Source: DAITAZ01 sp036824045 (GTDB lineage: Bacteria; Pseudomonadota; Gammaproteobacteria; Burkholderiales; Rhodocyclaceae). Taken from it: DNA of 64,000 nucleotides. Each line of letters opens with the position of its first letter. Within the stretch, counting starts at the first letter, position 1. Location of the stretch: contig DAITAZ010000001.1 in the NCBI GenBank assembly GCA_036824045.1, forward strand, positions 1 through 64,000, written 5' to 3'. The notes beneath the pieces are model-generated. The model saw nothing but the letters and a program-made list of their open reading frames with translations, had not been told where the DNA came from and did no database searches. Position numbers and translations under genes: made by a program. Positions 1-9,116 of the stretch are shown here, one piece after another.

Positions 1-1114
1 GCCCGCGCTCTGGCGTGGCCGCCCCACGTCCCTTGCGTTCGCCGTTGCGCCCACCCCGGCTGCGCCGCCGCTGAGCGGGCTTGTCGGTGGCGGCGGCGTC
101 GGCCGCCGACGGGGCCTCTTCGGGCAGGGCCAGCGCAGCCTCCACCCCCGGGGCGCCTTCGCCGCGCTCGACCGCATCCGGCACGCTCTCCGGCCCGGAA
201 CCTTCCTCCGCCACGGGAGGCATGGCGTCCCGCGCCGGCGACCGCTCAGCCCGGGGCACGTCGTCCGCGGTACGGCTGTCCCGGGCGGGACCGCCGGCGC
301 TACGGTACACGTAGGCGCCGGATTTCTCGTCCCGCCCGAATTCCAGCAGACCCCGTGCCTGGGCCTCTTCCAGCAGGTTGCCGAAGGCGCGGAAGCCGTA
401 GTAGGTCTCGCTGAAATCCGGCTTGCGGCGCTTGATCGCCTCCTTGAGCACCGACGCCCAGATCTTGCCGCTGTCACCCCGCTCCGCCAGCAGGGCCTCG
501 AAGGTTTCCACCGCCACCTCGATGGCGCGGCTGCGGCGGGCTTCCAGTTCCTCCCGGCGCCGCTTCTCCTCTTCCGGCGGGCGGCGGGCGGCGGGCTGGG
601 ATTCCTTGGGCTCCTTCTTGGCCTGGACGCGCTGGCTTTCCCGCACCAGATCGTCGTAGAAGATGAACTCGTCGCAATTGGCGATGAGCAGGTCGGAGGT
701 GGATTGCTTGACCCCCACGCCGATCACCTGCTTGGCGTTCTCCCGCAGTTTGGAAACCAGTGGCGAGAAGTCCGAATCGCCGGAAATGATGACGAAAGTG
801 TTGACGTGGCTCTTGGTGTAGCACAGGTCCAGCGCGTCCACCACCAGGCGGATGTCCGCCGAGTTCTTGCCGGACTGGCGCACGTGGGGAATCTCGATCA
901 GCTCGAAATTGGCCTCGTGCATGGTGGCCTTGAACGCCTTGTAGCGCTCCCAATCGCAATAGGCCTTCTTGACCACGATGCTGCCCTTGAGCAGCAGCCG
1001 CTCCAGCACCCGCTTGATGTCGAATTTCTCGTACTTGGCGTCCCGCACGCCCAAGGCGACGTTTTCGAAGTCGCAAAAGAGCGCCATGCTGACGCTGTCG
1101 GGGGATGAAGCCAT
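1..1114 (-). CDS. NYN-domain (LabA/DUF88-like) protein with LOTUS-type domain, 3' end outside window
   Basis: The gene runs leftward from an ATG at 1114 and is still open at base 1, so about 371 codons are visible. The first ~150 residues carry the NYN/PIN-like nuclease fold signature: an early acidic motif (ALFCDFENVALG), VVDALD, and ISGDSDFSPLV, the usual metal-binding aspartates of the LabA/DUF88 family. Residues ~205-275 (AVETFEALL to GAYVYR) look like an OST-HTH/LOTUS winged helix, a frequent partner of NYN domains. The visible C-terminal part is a low-complexity Ala/Arg/Glu/Gly tail. Family knowledge suggests an RNA-processing nuclease; substrate and role are unknown. It is divergent from the chemotaxis gene at 1318. 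Confidence 0.85.
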   Translation of the reverse strand, partial: MASSPDSVSMALFCDFENVALGVRDAKYEKFDIKRVLERLLLKGSIVVKKAYCDWERYKAFKATMHEANFELIEIPHVRQSGKNSADIRLVVDALDLCYTKSHVNTFVIISGDSDFSPLVSKLRENAKQVIGVGVKQSTSDLLIANCDEFIFYDDLVRESQRVQAKKEPKESQPAARRPPEEEKRRREELEARRSRAIEVAVETFEALLAERGDSGKIWASVLKEAIKRRKPDFSETYYGFRAFGNLLEEAQARGLLEFGRDEKSGAYVYRSAGGPARDSRTADDVPRAERSPARDAMPPVAEEGSGPESVPDAVERGEGAPGVEAALALPEEAPSAADAAATDKPAQRRRSRGGRNGERKGRGAATPERG

Positions 1115-1150
1115 GGGAATCTCCGGTTGTTCAGCCGCCCCTCGAAAACA

Positions 1151-1167
1151 GGCGGCCCATGGCCGCC
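1151..1167. repeat. 17-bp perfect inverted repeat between divergent genes
   Basis: Arms GGCGGCC (1151-1157) and GGCCGCC (1161-1167) are exact reverse complements around a 3-base centre. The site lies 36 bases upstream of the NYN gene start and 150 bases upstream of the chemotaxis gene. It could be an operator or a hairpin in the transcript; the sequence cannot decide. The rest of 1115-1317 shows no clear promoter. Confidence 0.4.
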
Positions 1168-1317
1168 ATGATAGCCATCCGCACCGGCGCCGTTCGGCCT
1201 TTTTCGCGGGCGTTTCTCCCCATGAACCCACCGCTCGCGCGCCCCGCAAGCCCTACACCTTTGCCGGCGCCCGCCGTAAACCTCGTGGTCACTTGTTTCA
1301 GCTCGAAAGGGGATGCT

Positions 1318-2469
1318 GTGCGCTCACTGTTCCTGCGCATGCGGCTCGTACACTGGGTAGGGGTGGCCTTGCTGGTGGCCAACGCCGTGTTCTTTACCGA
1401 CAACCTGGTGGGCCAGGTGGTGCAGTGCGTGGTGGCTGCCGTGGTGCTGCTCCACGATCTGGACGAGAAACGCTGGGGGGTGAATACCCTGCGTGAAGCC
1501 GCCGCCTATCTGGACCGCTTCTCCCACAAGGACCTGAGCGAAGCCTGCCGCGTGGACGCCCGGCTCAATGCCGAGATGGCCGGCATGCTGGCGGTGATCG
1601 ACCGCTTCCGCTCCACCATGGGGGGCGCGGTGGGCGACATCCGCAACCGCGCCGGAGAAAACGCCCAGGCCGTGGGCCAGTTGCAGCAGGCCGCCCGGGA
1701 AATCGAGCAGCGCCTGGAACACCAGGTGGAAGCGGCCCACAGCACCCTCACCCGGGCCGAGGCCATCGCCAGCACGACCCGGGAACTGGCCCAGGACGCG
1801 GCCCAGACGCGGGAGTCGATCCAGTCGTTGCAGGCGGACCTGGAGCAGGCCCGGGCTGGCACCCAGTCCATCGCCCGGCAGTTGGCCGACTACACCACCC
1901 ACAACCACGAACTGGGCAGCCGGCTGGGGCGGCTGACCGGCGAGGCCCGGCGCATCACCGAGGTGGTGCAGGTGGTCGCCGAGATCGCCGCCCAGACCAA
2001 CCTGCTGGCGCTCAACGCCGCCATCGAAGCCGCCCGCGCCGGCGAACAGGGCCGGGGCTTCGCGGTGGTGGCCGACGAGGTGCGCAAGCTGGCGGAGCGG
2101 ACCCAGAACAGCCTGGCGGAGATCCAGCAGACCATTGGCCGCATCGATGCGGCGGTCGCCGATGCCGACAGCCACATGCACCAGCAGTTATCGATCCAGG
2201 CCGCGCTGAGCACCCTGGCCAACCAGGGCAACGCCGCGGTCGAAGCCATCTCCAGCCGGATGGAATCGGTGGCAGGACAAGTGCGCAGCACCGCCGAGGT
2301 GGCCGACCAGGTGGAGCGCCACGTGGTGGAAATCCGCGCCGAGATGGGCGCCCTGGATGCCGCCAGCGCCGCCGCCCGGCGGGAGGTGGGCAATGTGGCG
2401 GAAGTCGCCACGCGCCTGCAGCAAAGCAGCCACGACCTGAGCACCCGGCTCGCCGAGTTCCGGGTCTAG
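1318..2469 (+). CDS. Methyl-accepting chemotaxis-type transducer without a sensor domain
   Basis: The GTG start at 1318 is preceded by AAAGGGG at a five-base spacing; reading further upstream gives only a proline-rich stretch without homology, so this start is preferred (383 aa). Residues ~8-45 form a short hairpin of two hydrophobic segments with almost no periplasmic loop. A long coiled coil follows, with the MCP signalling tip at EIAAQTNLLALNAAIEAARA and GRGFAVVADEVRKLAERT, the part that binds CheW and CheA. No ligand-binding domain (Cache, PAS, 4HB) is visible, so it probably senses a cytoplasmic or membrane state. No other chemotaxis gene is adjacent. Confidence 0.9.
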   Translation: MRSLFLRMRLVHWVGVALLVANAVFFTDNLVGQVVQCVVAAVVLLHDLDEKRWGVNTLREAAAYLDRFSHKDLSEACRVDARLNAEMAGMLAVIDRFRSTMGGAVGDIRNRAGENAQAVGQLQQAAREIEQRLEHQVEAAHSTLTRAEAIASTTRELAQDAAQTRESIQSLQADLEQARAGTQSIARQLADYTTHNHELGSRLGRLTGEARRITEVVQVVAEIAAQTNLLALNAAIEAARAGEQGRGFAVVADEVRKLAERTQNSLAEIQQTIGRIDAAVADADSHMHQQLSIQAALSTLANQGNAAVEAISSRMESVAGQVRSTAEVADQVERHVVEIRAEMGALDAASAAARREVGNVAEVATRLQQSSHDLSTRLAEFRV

Positions 2470-2495
2470 CGCGGCGCCCGGCGCCGCGCCCCCGC

Positions 2496-3410
2496 TCAGG
2501 CGCCGGAGCGTTCCGCCTCCACCGGGTCCAGGTGGGTCAGCACATCCAGCACCGGGTAGGCCGCCATCACCCGGCGGCGGGCTTCCGCCGCGATGTCGTG
2601 GCCCTCGCGGACGGTCTTGTCGCCGTCCACCTCGATGTGCACATCCACCACGATCAGATCGCCCATCTTGCGGGTCCGCATGTCGTGGATGCCGTGCACA
2701 CCGGGCGCCGTGCGCAGGGTCTCGCGGATGCCGGCAATCTCGTCGTCGGACGCGGCCCGGTCCATCAGGTCGTGCAGGGCGTCCCAGGCGAAGGTCCAGC
2801 CCATCCGCCCCACCATCACCCCGACGATGAGCGCCGCCACCGGGTCCAGCAGGGGAAAGCCCAGCAGGCTCCCGCCGATGCCCACCGCCACCACCAGCGA
2901 CGACGCCGCGTCCGAGCGGGCATGCCAGGCATTGGCCAGCAGCATGGTGGAGCGCACCTGCTCGGCCACCGCCCGCATGTAGCGGAACAGGCCTTCCTTG
3001 ACCACCAGTGCCGCCAGCGCCACGTACAGGGCCAGGGCTTGCACCGGGGGAATGTCCTCCGGCGATTCCAGCCGGATCACGGCGGTCCACAACATGCCCG
3101 CGCCCACGCCGAGCAGCAGCAGGCCGAGCGCGAAGGAGGCGGCCGTCTCGAAGCGGTGATGCCCGTAGGGGTGGTTGGCGTCCGCCTCCCGGGCGCTATG
3201 GCGGTTGGCCAGCAGCACCACGAAGTCGGCCACCAGATCGGAGAGGGAATGGATGCCGTCGGCCACCAGCCCCTGGGAGCCCGACACCACGCCGGCGACA
3301 ATCTGCCCTGCGGTGAGCAGCACGTTTACCACCACGCTCACCAGCGTGCTCTTGCGGGCCGCCGCCTGGCGGTCGGGGGTCTGGGTTTCGTTGACGGAGA
3401 TGGGCTGCAT
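2496..3410 (-). CDS. Cation diffusion facilitator (CzcD/FieF-type metal efflux)
   Basis: 304 aa with the six-helix cation diffusion facilitator topology in the first ~205 residues and a cytoplasmic ferredoxin-like domain after it (MRTRKMGDLIVVDVHIEVDG). The paired metal-site motifs are present: HSLSDLVADF in helix II and HARSDAASS in helix V. Family members are proton-driven exporters of Zn2+, Fe2+, Co2+, Cd2+ or Mn2+; the metal cannot be assigned from sequence. Start at 3410 (MQPISVNETQ). It is convergent with the chemotaxis gene, 26 bases apart, and follows the sensor kinase on the same strand with a 94-base gap. Confidence 0.93.
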   Translation of the reverse strand: MQPISVNETQTPDRQAAARKSTLVSVVVNVLLTAGQIVAGVVSGSQGLVADGIHSLSDLVADFVVLLANRHSAREADANHPYGHHRFETAASFALGLLLLGVGAGMLWTAVIRLESPEDIPPVQALALYVALAALVVKEGLFRYMRAVAEQVRSTMLLANAWHARSDAASSLVVAVGIGGSLLGFPLLDPVAALIVGVMVGRMGWTFAWDALHDLMDRAASDDEIAGIRETLRTAPGVHGIHDMRTRKMGDLIVVDVHIEVDGDKTVREGHDIAAEARRRVMAAYPVLDVLTHLDPVEAERSGA

Positions 3411-3504
3411 GGTCGGTTCCGGGATTGGTGCGGGGCCACAGCCCCTGCGCCGAGGGCTGCCATTATGCCCCGCCCGGGCGGCCCAACGGGTACCCGGCCG
3501 GCCC

Positions 3505-5256
3505 CTACGCCGTCGTGGCGACCTCTGGCGCCTCCGCGGGCGCGGGCGCCACCGCGGCTGCCGGCAGCGTCAGGGTGAGCGCCGCGCCCCGGGGCGGCGC
3601 ATTGCCCGCCACGATGCGGCCCCCGTGCAGCCCGACGATGCCGCGGCTGATGGAAAGACCAAGGCCGGTGCCGCCCGCGCCAGTCCGGGTACGGCTGGAC
3701 TGCTCGAACTTGTCGAACACGGATTCCAGTTCCGCAGACGGAATCCCCGGCCCGTCGTCGATCACCCGCAACTCGATCATCCCCTCGGGCAGCCGGCTGG
3801 CGCTCACGGTGATGGCGCCGCCTTCCGGCGAAAAGCGGATGGCGTTGCCGATGAGGTTGCTCAGCACCTGCATCAGGCGCAGGCGGTCCCCCTGCAGGGG
3901 AGGCAGATGACTGGCCCACTGCCGCTCCAGGCGCAGGGCCTTCGCCGCCATGGCGGTCTCGCACTCGGCCGCCACCGCATCGAGCACTTCGGTCAGGTCC
4001 ACCGGCTGGCGCTCGATCTCCATCTTGCCGGCGTCGATCTTGGACAAGTCCAGCAGGTCATTGAGCAGCGCCAGCAGCCGGCTGGCGCTGGTGTTGATGT
4101 TGTCGAAATAGCGCTGCAGCCGCTCCCGGTCCGCCCGCTGGCTGCGTTCGCCCCCCAGCTTGGCGAAACCGAGGATGCCGTGCATCGGCGTGCGTAGCTC
4201 GTGGGACATGTTGGCCAGGAACAGGGTCTTCATCTGGTTGGCGGATTCCGCCGCCTCCCGCGCCGCCTGGAGTTCGCCGTTACGGCGGCGCAACTCCTGC
4301 TCCCGCTCCCACAACAGCCAGGCGAACCCCACGATCACCGCCGAAACCAGCATGCCGAACAACACGTAGTTGCCGCGCCGTTCGTGGAAAGGCGCCAGCG
4401 CCTCGGCCTCCGACACGCCCACCTGCACCACCAGCGGGTAGAGATCCACCTTGCGGTAACTGAAGAACCGGCTCACCCCGTCCACCACGCTCGCCGCGAG
4501 ATAGCTGCCTTCCGGCGCCCGGGCCAGGTGGTGCATGAGGGAGCCCCCCCGCACGTCCTGGCCGGCGCTCTGTCCGTTGCCGGCCCGCCGCGCCCGAACG
4601 GTGCCATCCTCGCCCACCAGGGAGATGACGCTGTCGCGCCCCAGCTCCGCCCGCTCGTAGAAATTGGCGAAATAGGCCGGGTCCAGCGAGGCCACCACCA
4701 CGCCGGCAAGACTGCCATCGGGGTGATTGGCCCGCCGGGTGAGCTGGATGGACCATTTGCCGCTGACCCGCCCCAGCACCGGCTTGCCCACGAACAGTTC
4801 GCCGCGGTCCCGCTCCACATGCACCCGGAAGTGTTCCCGGTCGCCCAGGTACACGGGCTTGAACGGCAGGTTGCTCATGGCGAAATTGCCCTGGGCGTCG
4901 ATCACGCTCAACTGGTTGAACAGGCGCGCATTGATCACGCCCGCCTGGATCAGGCCGGTCAGGTCCGACCGCGTCCCCGCCCGCTCATACTCGTGCTTGA
5001 GAAACTGCACCGCCTGATCCACGCCTTGCAAGGTGCGGGTGCAATGCTCGGCAAACGCCCGCGCCAGGTTGGCCGTGTCCCGCTCCACCGCTTCCACCAC
5101 ATTGGTTCGATCCTGATGGATGAGCACGGCCAGCGCCACCCAGGTGGCGGTGAGCAGCACCAGCGCGAAAGCCGGGATCAGCCAGGCGGTGAGCCGGGGG
5201 GATCGTGCGGATGCCGATGCCGGCGTGTCGACGGTAGCGTCCGGATGAGCGTTCAT
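3505..5256 (-). CDS. Membrane sensor histidine kinase with Cache-like periplasmic domain
   Basis: 583 aa. A first membrane helix near residues 25-48 and a second near 290-315 (YVLFGMLVSAVIVGFAWLL) bracket a periplasmic region that looks like a double Cache/PDC sensor. HisKA follows with the phospho-acceptor His352 in FLANMSHELRTPMHGILGF, then a HATPase domain with N box NLIGNAIRFSPEGG, G1 box DDGPGIP and G2 box GGTGLGLSISRG. There is no fused receiver and no adjacent response regulator, so it is an orphan kinase whose partner lies elsewhere. It is divergent from the TPR/TIR module, with 248 bases between starts. Confidence 0.93.
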   Translation of the reverse strand: MNAHPDATVDTPASASARSPRLTAWLIPAFALVLLTATWVALAVLIHQDRTNVVEAVERDTANLARAFAEHCTRTLQGVDQAVQFLKHEYERAGTRSDLTGLIQAGVINARLFNQLSVIDAQGNFAMSNLPFKPVYLGDREHFRVHVERDRGELFVGKPVLGRVSGKWSIQLTRRANHPDGSLAGVVVASLDPAYFANFYERAELGRDSVISLVGEDGTVRARRAGNGQSAGQDVRGGSLMHHLARAPEGSYLAASVVDGVSRFFSYRKVDLYPLVVQVGVSEAEALAPFHERRGNYVLFGMLVSAVIVGFAWLLWEREQELRRRNGELQAAREAAESANQMKTLFLANMSHELRTPMHGILGFAKLGGERSQRADRERLQRYFDNINTSASRLLALLNDLLDLSKIDAGKMEIERQPVDLTEVLDAVAAECETAMAAKALRLERQWASHLPPLQGDRLRLMQVLSNLIGNAIRFSPEGGAITVSASRLPEGMIELRVIDDGPGIPSAELESVFDKFEQSSRTRTGAGGTGLGLSISRGIVGLHGGRIVAGNAPPRGAALTLTLPAAAVAPAPAEAPEVATTA

Positions 5257-5386
5257 GAACAGTCTCTTTCAGTGACAGCCATCGGAATTACGGCCGGGAC
5301 GACGGAAACTGCAGGCTCGCACGTCGGACTGCCCGCCGCCGCCCGGGCCACCAACAGGCTGCGGGGCAGGGAACAAGCCTTTGATT

Positions 5387-5392
5387 TAGAAT
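5387..5392 (+). promoter_or_regulatory. Possible -10 box (TAGAAT) upstream of TPR gene
   Basis: TAGAAT at 5387-5392 resembles a housekeeping -10 element, and the same or similar hexamers precede several genes here. No convincing -35 hexamer is seen 17 bases upstream. If used, the TPR/TIR transcript would have a ~105-base leader. The remaining bases between 5257 and 5504 show nothing else clear. Confidence 0.3.
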
Positions 5393-5504
5393 CCCGCCCC
5401 GGTAAGCGTCGACGAACAACCCGCCTCCGACCGCCGGGGCGGCGGGCGCGGCGACCGACGAACATTGCGAGGGTTGGAAGCCCAGTGGAAACCAGGGGTG
5501 TGAT

Positions 5505-8018
5505 GTGATCAGGAGGGCATGCGCAACCGGCGCCTGCGCGCTGGCGCTGGCCGTCGGGCTGCCCGCGCTGGCGGCCCCTGCGGCCCAGGCCGCGGCGCAG
5601 GTCGACCAGGAGGCGGAAAAACGGGATCTGGTGCTCCGCCTCACCCTCGACAAAGCCACCAGTCTGGCCATGGCCCGCCGCCAGGCCAGCGAACGGGAAC
5701 GTCAACACCTGGCCACCCTGGAGGAGCGGGACAAGCAGCAGCGCAAATTGCTGGCCCAGGCCGGCCAGGCGGAAGCCGAGGCCACCCGCCTGCGGGGCGA
5801 GCTGGCCCGCATCCAGCAGGAACGGGAACAACTCGTGGATACCGTGGCACGGCAGGATTCCGCCTTCCGCGCCGAGCTGGACGAATACCGCCGCCAGATC
5901 ACCGCGCTGGCGGCCGAACCCGGCCCCCAGCGGCAGGAAGCCCTCCGCCGCTACGCCGACGGAGACCGGGTGGGCGCCTTCCCGGTGCTGGAAGCCCTGG
6001 CCCGGGCCGAGGAACACGCCCGGGAAAAAGCCAGCCGCCTGCGCGCCGCCGCCGATTTCCGTCGCCTTGCCACCCTGGCGACCGACATGCGCGACCGGGG
6101 CGAGAAAAACACCGCCCAAGTGCTGGAGCTGTGGCGCGAGGCCGCCCGACGCGATCCGGACGACTTCTGGACCTGGCTGCAACTGGCCCGCCTGCATCAG
6201 GACGAAGTCGCGGGCGACACCACCCTTGCGCGCAGTGCAGCCAACAAGGCGCGGCGCCTGGCGGCCACCCCGTGGGAGCAGAGCAACGCGCTGGGCGAGC
6301 AGGCCAAGGCCGCCATCGCCGCCAGCGATTTCGCCGCCGCCCGCGCCGCTGCCGACGAGGCCATCGCAGTGGACCGGCGTCGGCTCGCCCTGGCGCCCGG
6401 CGACCGTGCCGCCCTCCAGGATCTCTCGGTGAGCCTGGACTGGCTGGCCCAGGTGCTCAAGGCCACCGGCGATGCCCCGGGCGCCCGCGCCGCCCTGGAC
6501 GAAGCCCTGGGCCTGCGCCAGCGCCTGCCCGATGACACCGCCAGCCGCCGTGGCCGGGTGGTCAGCCTGGTCGCTCTGGGGCAACTGGCGCTGGACCACT
6601 ACGCTTTCGCCGAGGCCGAGCAACGGCTGCATGAGGCCCAGACCCTGGCCCGCGCGGCGCTGACGGCCAATCCCCACTCCCATGAAAACCAGCGCGACCT
6701 CTCCATCGTCCTGCGCGCCCTGGGCGACGCCCAGTTCCAGCAGGGCCGCCAGGCCGACGCCCAGCAACTGTACGAGCAGAGCGTGGCGCTGCTGCGCCCC
6801 ACGGTGCAGGCGGACCCGGGCGACCACGGAGCCCGCTGGACGCTGGCCGCCCACCTGCAACGACAGGCCCAGGCCAGAGGAGCGCGCGGTGACGTGCCGG
6901 GCGCCCTGCAGTCGGTGGAGGAATCCCTGGCCCTGCTGCGGGCCCTGGCCGCCGCCAACCCAGGGTCGGCCAACCCGCTACGGAACATGATCTTGCCCCT
7001 GGGGCTGCGCTCCATCCTGCAGAAGATCGGCGGCGACGCCGCGGGAGCCCGCGCCAGCCAGGAAGAACGGGTGCAGATTACCCGCCGTCTGGCCACCGCC
7101 GCCCCTGCCCACGCCGCCATGCAGCTGGAACTGGCGAGCGTGCTCGACGACCTCGCCAGCCTGCTGGAGGAGCAGGGGGATCTGGCAGGCGCCCGGGCGC
7201 GGCTCGACGAAGCCTTGCAGACGCTCGATCGCAGCCGTGCCGACCCGGCCCAGCCCGCGGTAATCAAGAGCCGGGCCCAGATCGCGCTGCATTCGGCACG
7301 GCTGGCCCGGGCCAGGGGAGACCTGCCCACCGCCCGCCGCCACCTGGAATCCACCCTGCACTGGCAGGCACAGCTGCAAGCCGAAGGCCGCAAGAGCGAA
7401 TCCATCGTCGGCAACCGGCTCCTGGCCCTTGCGCTGCTGGCCGACGTGCTGGCTAAGGAGGGTGACGCCCGCGGTGCCCGCCAGCGGACCGAGGAACGGG
7501 AACGGGTGGCCCGGGAATGGGCGGCCGCCGCCCCCCGCTCGCCCCACGCCAAGCCCGCCTGGATCATGGCCCTGATCGCCTTGGGTGAGCTGCGGCTGGC
7601 CGCCGGCGATCTGGCAGGCGCCCGCCACGCTTACGAAACAGCCCTGCAACCGGCGCGGCAGGCCGCGGCGGACACGGCCGACAAGGTCACCCCCCAGATC
7701 GGCCTGTGGCTCTCCGCCATGAAAGCCGGCGAAACCAGCAAGCGGCAGGCGGACAACGAGGCGGCAGGCCGCCATTTCACCGAGGCCGTCCAGGCAGGCC
7801 GCGCTGCCGTGGCCGCCGAACCCCGGGAGCGGCAGAATCACATCATGGTGGCCGATGCCCTGGCCCAGCTCGCCGAGCTGCCCGGGGGGGATCACCACTG
7901 GCGAACGCTGGAAACCGAGCTGACCCGGCTGCAGAAAGCAGGCTTGATGACCCCCGACGATCAGAAGCGACTCGAATCCGTGCAACAAAAACTCGCCGCC
8001 CGGGGAGCGCAGCCATGA
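5505..8018 (+). CDS. Exported TPR-repeat protein, first gene of the TPR/TIR module
   Basis: 837 aa from a GTG start at 5505 with AGGGG upstream. Residues 1-28 form a Sec signal peptide (CALALAVGLPALAAPAAQA), so the protein should be periplasmic. Residues ~35-130 are a charged coiled coil rich in Glu, Gln and Arg. From ~140 to the end it is built of TPR-like helical hairpins with repeated patterns such as GDxxGARAxLDEAL (GDAPGARAALDEALGL, GDLAGARARLDEALQTL, GDARGARQRTEE). Only the repeat fold suggests a function: a protein-binding scaffold or receptor. Its TGA stop overlaps the ATG of the first TIR gene (ATGA), indicating translational coupling. No close named family is recognised. Confidence 0.85.
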   Translation: MIRRACATGACALALAVGLPALAAPAAQAAAQVDQEAEKRDLVLRLTLDKATSLAMARRQASERERQHLATLEERDKQQRKLLAQAGQAEAEATRLRGELARIQQEREQLVDTVARQDSAFRAELDEYRRQITALAAEPGPQRQEALRRYADGDRVGAFPVLEALARAEEHAREKASRLRAAADFRRLATLATDMRDRGEKNTAQVLELWREAARRDPDDFWTWLQLARLHQDEVAGDTTLARSAANKARRLAATPWEQSNALGEQAKAAIAASDFAAARAAADEAIAVDRRRLALAPGDRAALQDLSVSLDWLAQVLKATGDAPGARAALDEALGLRQRLPDDTASRRGRVVSLVALGQLALDHYAFAEAEQRLHEAQTLARAALTANPHSHENQRDLSIVLRALGDAQFQQGRQADAQQLYEQSVALLRPTVQADPGDHGARWTLAAHLQRQAQARGARGDVPGALQSVEESLALLRALAAANPGSANPLRNMILPLGLRSILQKIGGDAAGARASQEERVQITRRLATAAPAHAAMQLELASVLDDLASLLEEQGDLAGARARLDEALQTLDRSRADPAQPAVIKSRAQIALHSARLARARGDLPTARRHLESTLHWQAQLQAEGRKSESIVGNRLLALALLADVLAKEGDARGARQRTEERERVAREWAAAAPRSPHAKPAWIMALIALGELRLAAGDLAGARHAYETALQPARQAAADTADKVTPQIGLWLSAMKAGETSKRQADNEAAGRHFTEAVQAGRAAVAAEPRERQNHIMVADALAQLAELPGGDHHWRTLETELTRLQKAGLMTPDDQKRLESVQQKLAARGAQP

Positions 8019-9034
8019 GCGACTGTTTCGTCTGCTGCCGCAGCCAGGACCAGGCACTGGTCCTGCCGGTCGTCGCCGCTTTACGCCGGGCCGGACTCAG
8101 CGTGGAGTGGGAACGGGACCTGCCCGCCGCCCAGCGCACCGCCGAGGGCGTGGACCGGGCGGTGGACGCGGCCTCCTGCGTGGTGGTGTGCTGGACCGAG
8201 GGCTCGGTGGCGCCCGAAGGCGCCCGGGTGCGCCGCCTGGCCGGGCGGGCACGCAAGCGCGGGGTGATGGTGCCGGTGTTGGCGGCCCCCGTCGCCCCTC
8301 CGCCCGGCTTCGACCAGGACCGCCCCCTGGATCTCTCCGCCTGGCGGGGCGGGGCGGACGATCCCGTGTGGCAGCATTTCCTCTACACCGTACGGGAAGT
8401 GGCCAAGGCCCATCCGCCGGCCCCCGCGCGCCCGGCCGCCCGCTCCTGGAACTGGCGTCACGTGGGCGCCGGCGCCAGCGCCGTCGCCCTGGTGGTGGGC
8501 CTGATCAACGGGTTCATCCTGCTGCCGGGCAACGTCTGCAAGTTCGAGAGCTTCAAACCTGTCTGCCGCCTGATGGGGGTGGGCGATCTGCCCAGCCAGG
8601 ACGAGGAGGACGCCTGGCAGCGGGCCTCCCGCGGCGTCAACGGCGAAGGCTATCGGGACTACCTGCGCCGCTGGCCGCAGGGGCATTTCGTCCAGGCCGC
8701 CCAGGCCCGGCTGCAGGCCTGCGACCTGGACACCGAAAGCTGGCAGCCGGGTGAGCGCCGCTTCCCGCTGGTGCTCAACGCCGATCTGCACCCCCGGCGG
8801 GACGAAACCAGCGCCCGCGCCAGCCTGCGGGCCCGGCTGGAACAGGAAGCGTCCCAGCACTGCCGCACGCTGGAGGAAGGCGGCACCCACCGGATTCTGG
8901 GCGCCGAGCCGGACCCGGCCGGCTGGCAATGCAGCCAGTCGGACAGCGGCTGGCGCTGCGGCTTCGACGGCCACACCATCTGCCGCTTCCAGGCCCGCGT
9001 GGTGACCAAGCGCTGGGCCTGCGACACCCTCTGA
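8015..9034 (+). CDS. TIR-domain membrane protein A; catalytic Glu position is Leu
   Basis: 339 aa starting at the ATG that overlaps the TPR stop. Residues 1-125 match a TIR_2-type domain (DCFVCCRSQD, ALRRAGLSVEWERD, ASCVVVCWTEGS). Residues ~149-169 form one membrane helix, so the TIR domain should be cytoplasmic and the remainder periplasmic. The outer part holds a YLRRWPQGHFVQAAQARL helix pair and a C-terminal region with four cysteines in the pattern GWxC-x4-GWRC-x2-DG-x3-C. It aligns without gaps to the N-terminal 80 residues of the paralogue at 9187. Where the paralogue has Glu75, the catalytic position of NADase TIRs, this protein has Leu75 (codon CTG at 8237). It may be a scaffold or regulatory TIR. 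Confidence 0.82.
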   Translation: MSDCFVCCRSQDQALVLPVVAALRRAGLSVEWERDLPAAQRTAEGVDRAVDAASCVVVCWTEGSVAPEGARVRRLAGRARKRGVMVPVLAAPVAPPPGFDQDRPLDLSAWRGGADDPVWQHFLYTVREVAKAHPPAPARPAARSWNWRHVGAGASAVALVVGLINGFILLPGNVCKFESFKPVCRLMGVGDLPSQDEEDAWQRASRGVNGEGYRDYLRRWPQGHFVQAAQARLQACDLDTESWQPGERRFPLVLNADLHPRRDETSARASLRARLEQEASQHCRTLEEGGTHRILGAEPDPAGWQCSQSDSGWRCGFDGHTICRFQARVVTKRWACDTL

Positions 9035-9089
9035 CCCGCAGCGCCAGCGCCCACCCGCAAGACTGCCCGCCCGCCCCGCTGTGCCCGCC

Positions 9090-9116
9090 TAAAGTTTCTT
9101 CCCCCGCTTCCGATAG
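9090..9116 (+). promoter_or_regulatory. Sigma-28 (FliA)-type promoter before second TIR gene
   Basis: TAAAGTTT at 9090-9097 is identical to the FliA -35 consensus. After exactly 11 bases, TCCGATAG at 9109-9116 matches the -10 consensus GCCGATAA at six of eight positions. The element is 70 bases upstream of the gene at 9187 and on the same strand. The spacing and the rare -35 octamer make chance occurrence unlikely but not excluded. It would place the second TIR protein in the motility/chemotaxis regulon. Confidence 0.65.
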
